DNA from: Amycolatopsis alkalitolerans
Lineage (GTDB): Bacteria > Actinomycetota > Actinomycetes > Mycobacteriales > Pseudonocardiaceae
NCBI RefSeq assembly: GCF_006152065.1
Contig: NZ_VDFW01000009.1
Span: 124,001 to 188,000 of the forward strand
DNA length: 64,000 nt
Reading direction: 5' to 3'
This document shows positions 61,729 to 64,000 of the stretch, in pieces. Positions within the stretch are counted from its first letter, which is position 1. Every line of letters starts with the position of its first letter. The position numbers and the translations under genes are program-made. The notes beneath the pieces are model-generated. The model saw only the letters and a list, made by a program, of their open reading frames with translations, ran no database searches and was not told where the DNA came from.

Positions 61729-62820
61729 TCAGCGTTCGACGTCGCCGCGGATGAAGGCTTCGACCGAGTCGTGGGCCTGGGAGTCGTTGTACTGCACGGG
61801 CGGGGACTTCATGAAGTACGAGGAGGCAGACAGCAGCGGGCCGCCGATCCCGCGGTCCAGTGCGATCTGCGCGGCGCGCACGGCGTCGATGATGATGCCG
61901 GCCGAGTTGGGGGAGTCCCACACCTCGAGCTTGTACTCCAGGTTCAGCGGCACGTCACCGAACGCCCGGCCCTCGAGCCGCACGTAGGCCCACTTGCGGT
62001 CGTCGAGCCACTGCACGTAGTCGGACGGACCGACGTGCACGTTCGCCTTGCCCATGTCCCGCTCGACCTGGGAGGTCACGGCCTGGGTCTTGGAGATCTT
62101 CTTCGACTCCAGGCGCTCGAGCTCCTTCATGTTCTTGAAGTCCATGTTGCCGCCGACGTTGAGCTGCATCGTGCGGTCGAGCTGGACCCCGCGGTCCTCG
62201 AACAGCTTCGCCAGCACCCGGTGCGTGATCGTGGCACCGACCTGGGACTTGATGTCGTCACCCACGATCGGCAGACCGGCGTCGGTGAACTTCTGCGCCC
62301 ACTCCGGGTTCGACGCGATGAACACCGGGATCGCGTTGACGAACGCCATCCCCGCGTCGATCGCACACTGCGCGTAGAACTTCTGGGCCTCGTCGGAACC
62401 CACCGGCAGGTAGGAGACCAGCACCTGCGCGCCCGACTGCTTGAGTGCCGCGACCACGTCGACCGGCGGCTCGTCGGACTCCTCGATCGTCTCCTGGTAG
62501 AAGCGGCCGAGCCCGTCCAGCGTGTGACCGCGCTGCACCGGCACCCCGAGCGGCGGCACGTCGGTGATCTTGATCGTATTGTTCTCGCTGGCCAGGATCG
62601 CCTCGGAAAGGTCGTGCCCGACCTTCTTCGCGTCCACGTCGAACGCGGCGACGAACTCCACGTCGCGCACGTGGTAGGGGCCGAAACGTACGTGCATCAG
62701 CCCAGGCACCCGCGAGGCGTCATCGGCGTCCGCGTAGTAATGCACACCCTGCACCAGCGATGCCGCGCAGTTGCCGACGCCAACGATGGCCACCTTCACG
62801 CGGCCGCTGTTGTCGCCCAT
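61729..62820 (-). CDS. ino1: Inositol-3-phosphate synthase
   Basis: A 363-residue NAD-dependent myo-inositol-phosphate synthase that converts glucose 6-phosphate to inositol phosphate, the precursor of phosphatidylinositol and mycothiol. Highly similar to mycobacterial Ino1: [17 protein letters not shown] (NAD site), [38 protein letters not shown] and [15 protein letters not shown] at 62820 has AAGGAGAA at good distance; an ATG at 62859 would add 13 residues. A PadR gene lies upstream on the same strand. Confidence 0.95.
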   Translation of the reverse strand: MGDNSGRVKVAIVGVGNCAASLVQGVHYYADADDASRVPGLMHVRFGPYHVRDVEFVAAFDVDAKKVGHDLSEAILASENNTIKITDVPPLGVPVQRGHTLDGLGRFYQETIEESDEPPVDVVAALKQSGAQVLVSYLPVGSDEAQKFYAQCAIDAGMAFVNAIPVFIASNPEWAQKFTDAGLPIVGDDIKSQVGATITHRVLAKLFEDRGVQLDRTMQLNVGGNMDFKNMKELERLESKKISKTQAVTSQVERDMGKANVHVGPSDYVQWLDDRKWAYVRLEGRAFGDVPLNLEYKLEVWDSPNSAGIIIDAVRAAQIALDRGIGGPLLSASSYFMKSPPVQYNDSQAHDSVEAFIRGDVER

Positions 62821-62870
62821 GCCGGATTCTCCTTCGGTCGTTTCCTTGTTCGGGTCCATGTTCTTGGCCT

Positions 62871-63431
62871 TCAGCTCTGCCCGCCCTGTTCGGCTTGCTC
62901 GTGCGCGATCAGCTCGTTGAGCCAGCGGACTTCCCGTTCGCTGCTTTCCAGGCCGAGCCTGTGCAGCTCGCGCGTGTAGCGGTCGATCTTCTCCTCGGCT
63001 CTGGCCATGGCCGCCCGCAAACCCTCCCGGCGCTCCTCCACGCGCCGGCGACGGCCCTCCAGGATGCGCATCCGGACATCGGCCGGGGTGCGCGAGAAGA
63101 ACGCGAGATGTACGCCGAATCCCTCGTCGTCCCAGGTCTGCGGACCGGCGTCACCGAGTAGCTGCGCGAAGTGCTCCTTGCCCTCGGCTGTGAGCTTGTA
63201 CACCCGGCGGCCACGCCGCACCCTCGTCCTGGGCTGGGTCTTCGTGTGCTCACCGAGCTCATCGGCCTCCTCGACGATGAAGCCCGCCCGCTGCAGCCTG
63301 CGTAGAGTCGGGTACAGCGAGCCGTAAGAGAACGTGCGGAACATGCCGAGCGTCTCGTGCAGCCGTTTGCGCAGCACGTATCCGTGCATCGGTGTCTCGT
63401 GCAGCAGTCCCAGGATGGCGAACTCCAGCAC
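62871..63431 (-). CDS. PadR-family transcriptional regulator
   Basis: A 186-residue regulator with the PadR winged helix at the N-terminus ([47 protein letters not shown]) and a C-terminal coiled-coil helix for dimerisation. The same gene pair (PadR next to ino1) is found in mycobacteria (Rv0047c-Rv0046c), so a role in inositol or envelope metabolism is plausible. GTG at 63431 follows GAGGGGG and begins exactly with the family N-terminus. Confidence 0.88.
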   Translation of the reverse strand: MLEFAILGLLHETPMHGYVLRKRLHETLGMFRTFSYGSLYPTLRRLQRAGFIVEEADELGEHTKTQPRTRVRRGRRVYKLTAEGKEHFAQLLGDAGPQTWDDEGFGVHLAFFSRTPADVRMRILEGRRRRVEERREGLRAAMARAEEKIDRYTRELHRLGLESSEREVRWLNELIAHEQAEQGGQS

Positions 63432-63488
63432 GGTGCACCCCCTCTCGGGCGACAAACGACCCCACCTCCTCAATCTAACGCCCAATTA

Positions 63489-63501
63489 TATCGCGCCGAT
63501 A
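63489..63501. promoter_or_regulatory. Palindrome upstream of the PadR gene
   Basis: TATCG-CGC-CGATA, in an A/T-rich patch 58 nt before the PadR start. A related half site CATCGG follows. Possible PadR operator; the match to known PadR sites (ATGT-N8-ACAT) is poor. Confidence 0.4.
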
Positions 63502-63667
63502 CATCGGAGTGGTGCAGCTAACGGTGTCGATCACCTGAAGTTCGCCAGCGCGCGGTCGCGAAGTTCACCGGAGAGTTATCGAACCGTCGGCGTGTTCCTC
63601 CACGCCGCCGAGATCTTTAGACCCAACAGCTCATGGCGCACCCAGAGCGGGCACGTACTCTGTCAGC

Positions 63668-64000
63668 GTGCAGATGCAGCGACACGTCGTGGACTACGGG
63701 CTGCAGCGCCGTGCGCTGCTGGCCGACTTCCGCGCGGGTCGCCTCGGTAGGAAGGACGTCTGCGACGCGGACCCGTACCTGCTCAGGGCGGCGAAATTCC
63801 ACGGCGAGCAGACCAGGGACCAGTGTCCGGTCTGCCTCTCGCCGGCGATGATGCTCGTCTCCTGGGTCTTCGGTGACGACCTGAAGCACATGACCGGCTC
63901 GGCGAAGAGCCCGGCGGAGCTCACGCGGATGGCCGGGCTGTTCCGCGAGTTCACCGTGCACCAGGTCGAGGTCTGCGCGGCCTGCCGATGGAACCACCTG
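63668..64000 (+). CDS. DUF5318 zinc-ribbon-like protein (3' end cut by window)
   Basis: The frame from GTG 63668 (or ATG 63674) runs to the window edge; 111 residues are visible. It closely resembles M. tuberculosis Rv0049: VVDYGLQRRALLADFRAGRLG, VCDADPYLLRAAKFHGE, CPVC, VSWVFGDDLKHMTGSAKS, VEVCAACRWNHL. Two CxxC pairs suggest a bound zinc. Function unknown. In mycobacteria this gene is followed by the penicillin-binding protein gene ponA1, so a similar gene may follow outside the window. Confidence 0.85.
   Translation, partial: MQMQRHVVDYGLQRRALLADFRAGRLGRKDVCDADPYLLRAAKFHGEQTRDQCPVCLSPAMMLVSWVFGDDLKHMTGSAKSPAELTRMAGLFREFTVHQVEVCAACRWNHL

Noticed and set aside
61684..61730. Terminator for ino1 at the GACCCCC/GGGGGTC repeat
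   Set aside because: The arms are only 7 bp with a 27-nt loop and compete with a second pairing (CCGGCAG/CTGCCGG). Not strong enough to list.

Overview
The window is a 64 kb chromosomal stretch of a high-GC actinomycete, most likely a member of the Pseudonocardiaceae such as Amycolatopsis. The basis is strong G/C bias at third codon positions, a mycothiol synthase, a GlnR-type regulator, LCP and VanW envelope proteins, and gene neighbourhoods shared with Mycobacterium and Streptomyces (glnR-mshD-pst; htdX/fabG4/fadA2; ino1-PadR-DUF5318). No rRNA, tRNA, CRISPR array, prophage or intact insertion sequence was seen. The first gene (glnR) is cut by the left edge and the last (a DUF5318 protein) by the right edge.

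Region 1 (1-8.3 kb) handles nitrogen and phosphate: partial glnR, mshD, the pstS-pstC-pstA uptake operon on the minus strand, pstB divergent on the plus strand, an EamA exporter, a single-domain (p)ppGpp synthetase and phoU. Both sides of the pstS/pstB gap carry 11-nt direct repeats that look like PHO boxes. Region 2 (8.3-17.2 kb) has a large LCP cell-wall ligase with a repetitive N-terminus, a soluble GGDEF protein, a secreted 5'-nucleotidase, VanZ, a methyltransferase, a Mug glycosylase and a LuxR-type regulator. Region 3 (17.2-30.5 kb) is centred on fatty-acid metabolism: fadE5, then VanW, GroES-like, thioredoxin-NHL, a quinone oxidoreductase with a TetR regulator, FxsA, an SCP2 protein, and the htdX-fabG4/fadA2 module with its TetR regulator. 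Similar palindromes upstream of fadE5 and between fabG4 and fadA2 suggest common control.

Region 4 (30.5-41.3 kb) is mixed: an AAA+ ATPase flanked by repeated CTAGAAAG sites, a 49-residue basic protein, a MarR-GNAT fusion, a carboxymuconolactone-decarboxylase-like protein, a monocarboxylate-type symporter with its DUF3311 partner, a secreted peptidase-like hydrolase, an XRE regulator behind a large perfect inverted repeat, GTP-dependent PEP carboxykinase and an acidic repeat protein. Region 5 (41.3-45.2 kb) is a compact dynamin/GrpE-like/dynamin operon. Region 6 (45.2-57.4 kb) holds two NarL-type two-component systems, each beside an ABC transporter, with trmB between them and an amidohydrolase coupled to the second response regulator.

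Region 7 (57.4-64 kb) has an SDR, a decayed MFS gene, an intact MarR-MFS pair, a HAD phosphatase, remnants of a response regulator, then ino1 (inositol-1-phosphate synthase, first step toward mycothiol and phosphatidylinositol), its PadR neighbour and the start of a DUF5318 gene. Several convergent pairs end in perfect hairpins that can terminate both strands. The most unusual items are the split pst locus with its possible ATC start for pstC, the AAA+ ATPase with repeated sites, the shared fatty-acid operator, the nested inverted repeat before the XRE gene, and the GrpE-like gene between two dynamin genes.
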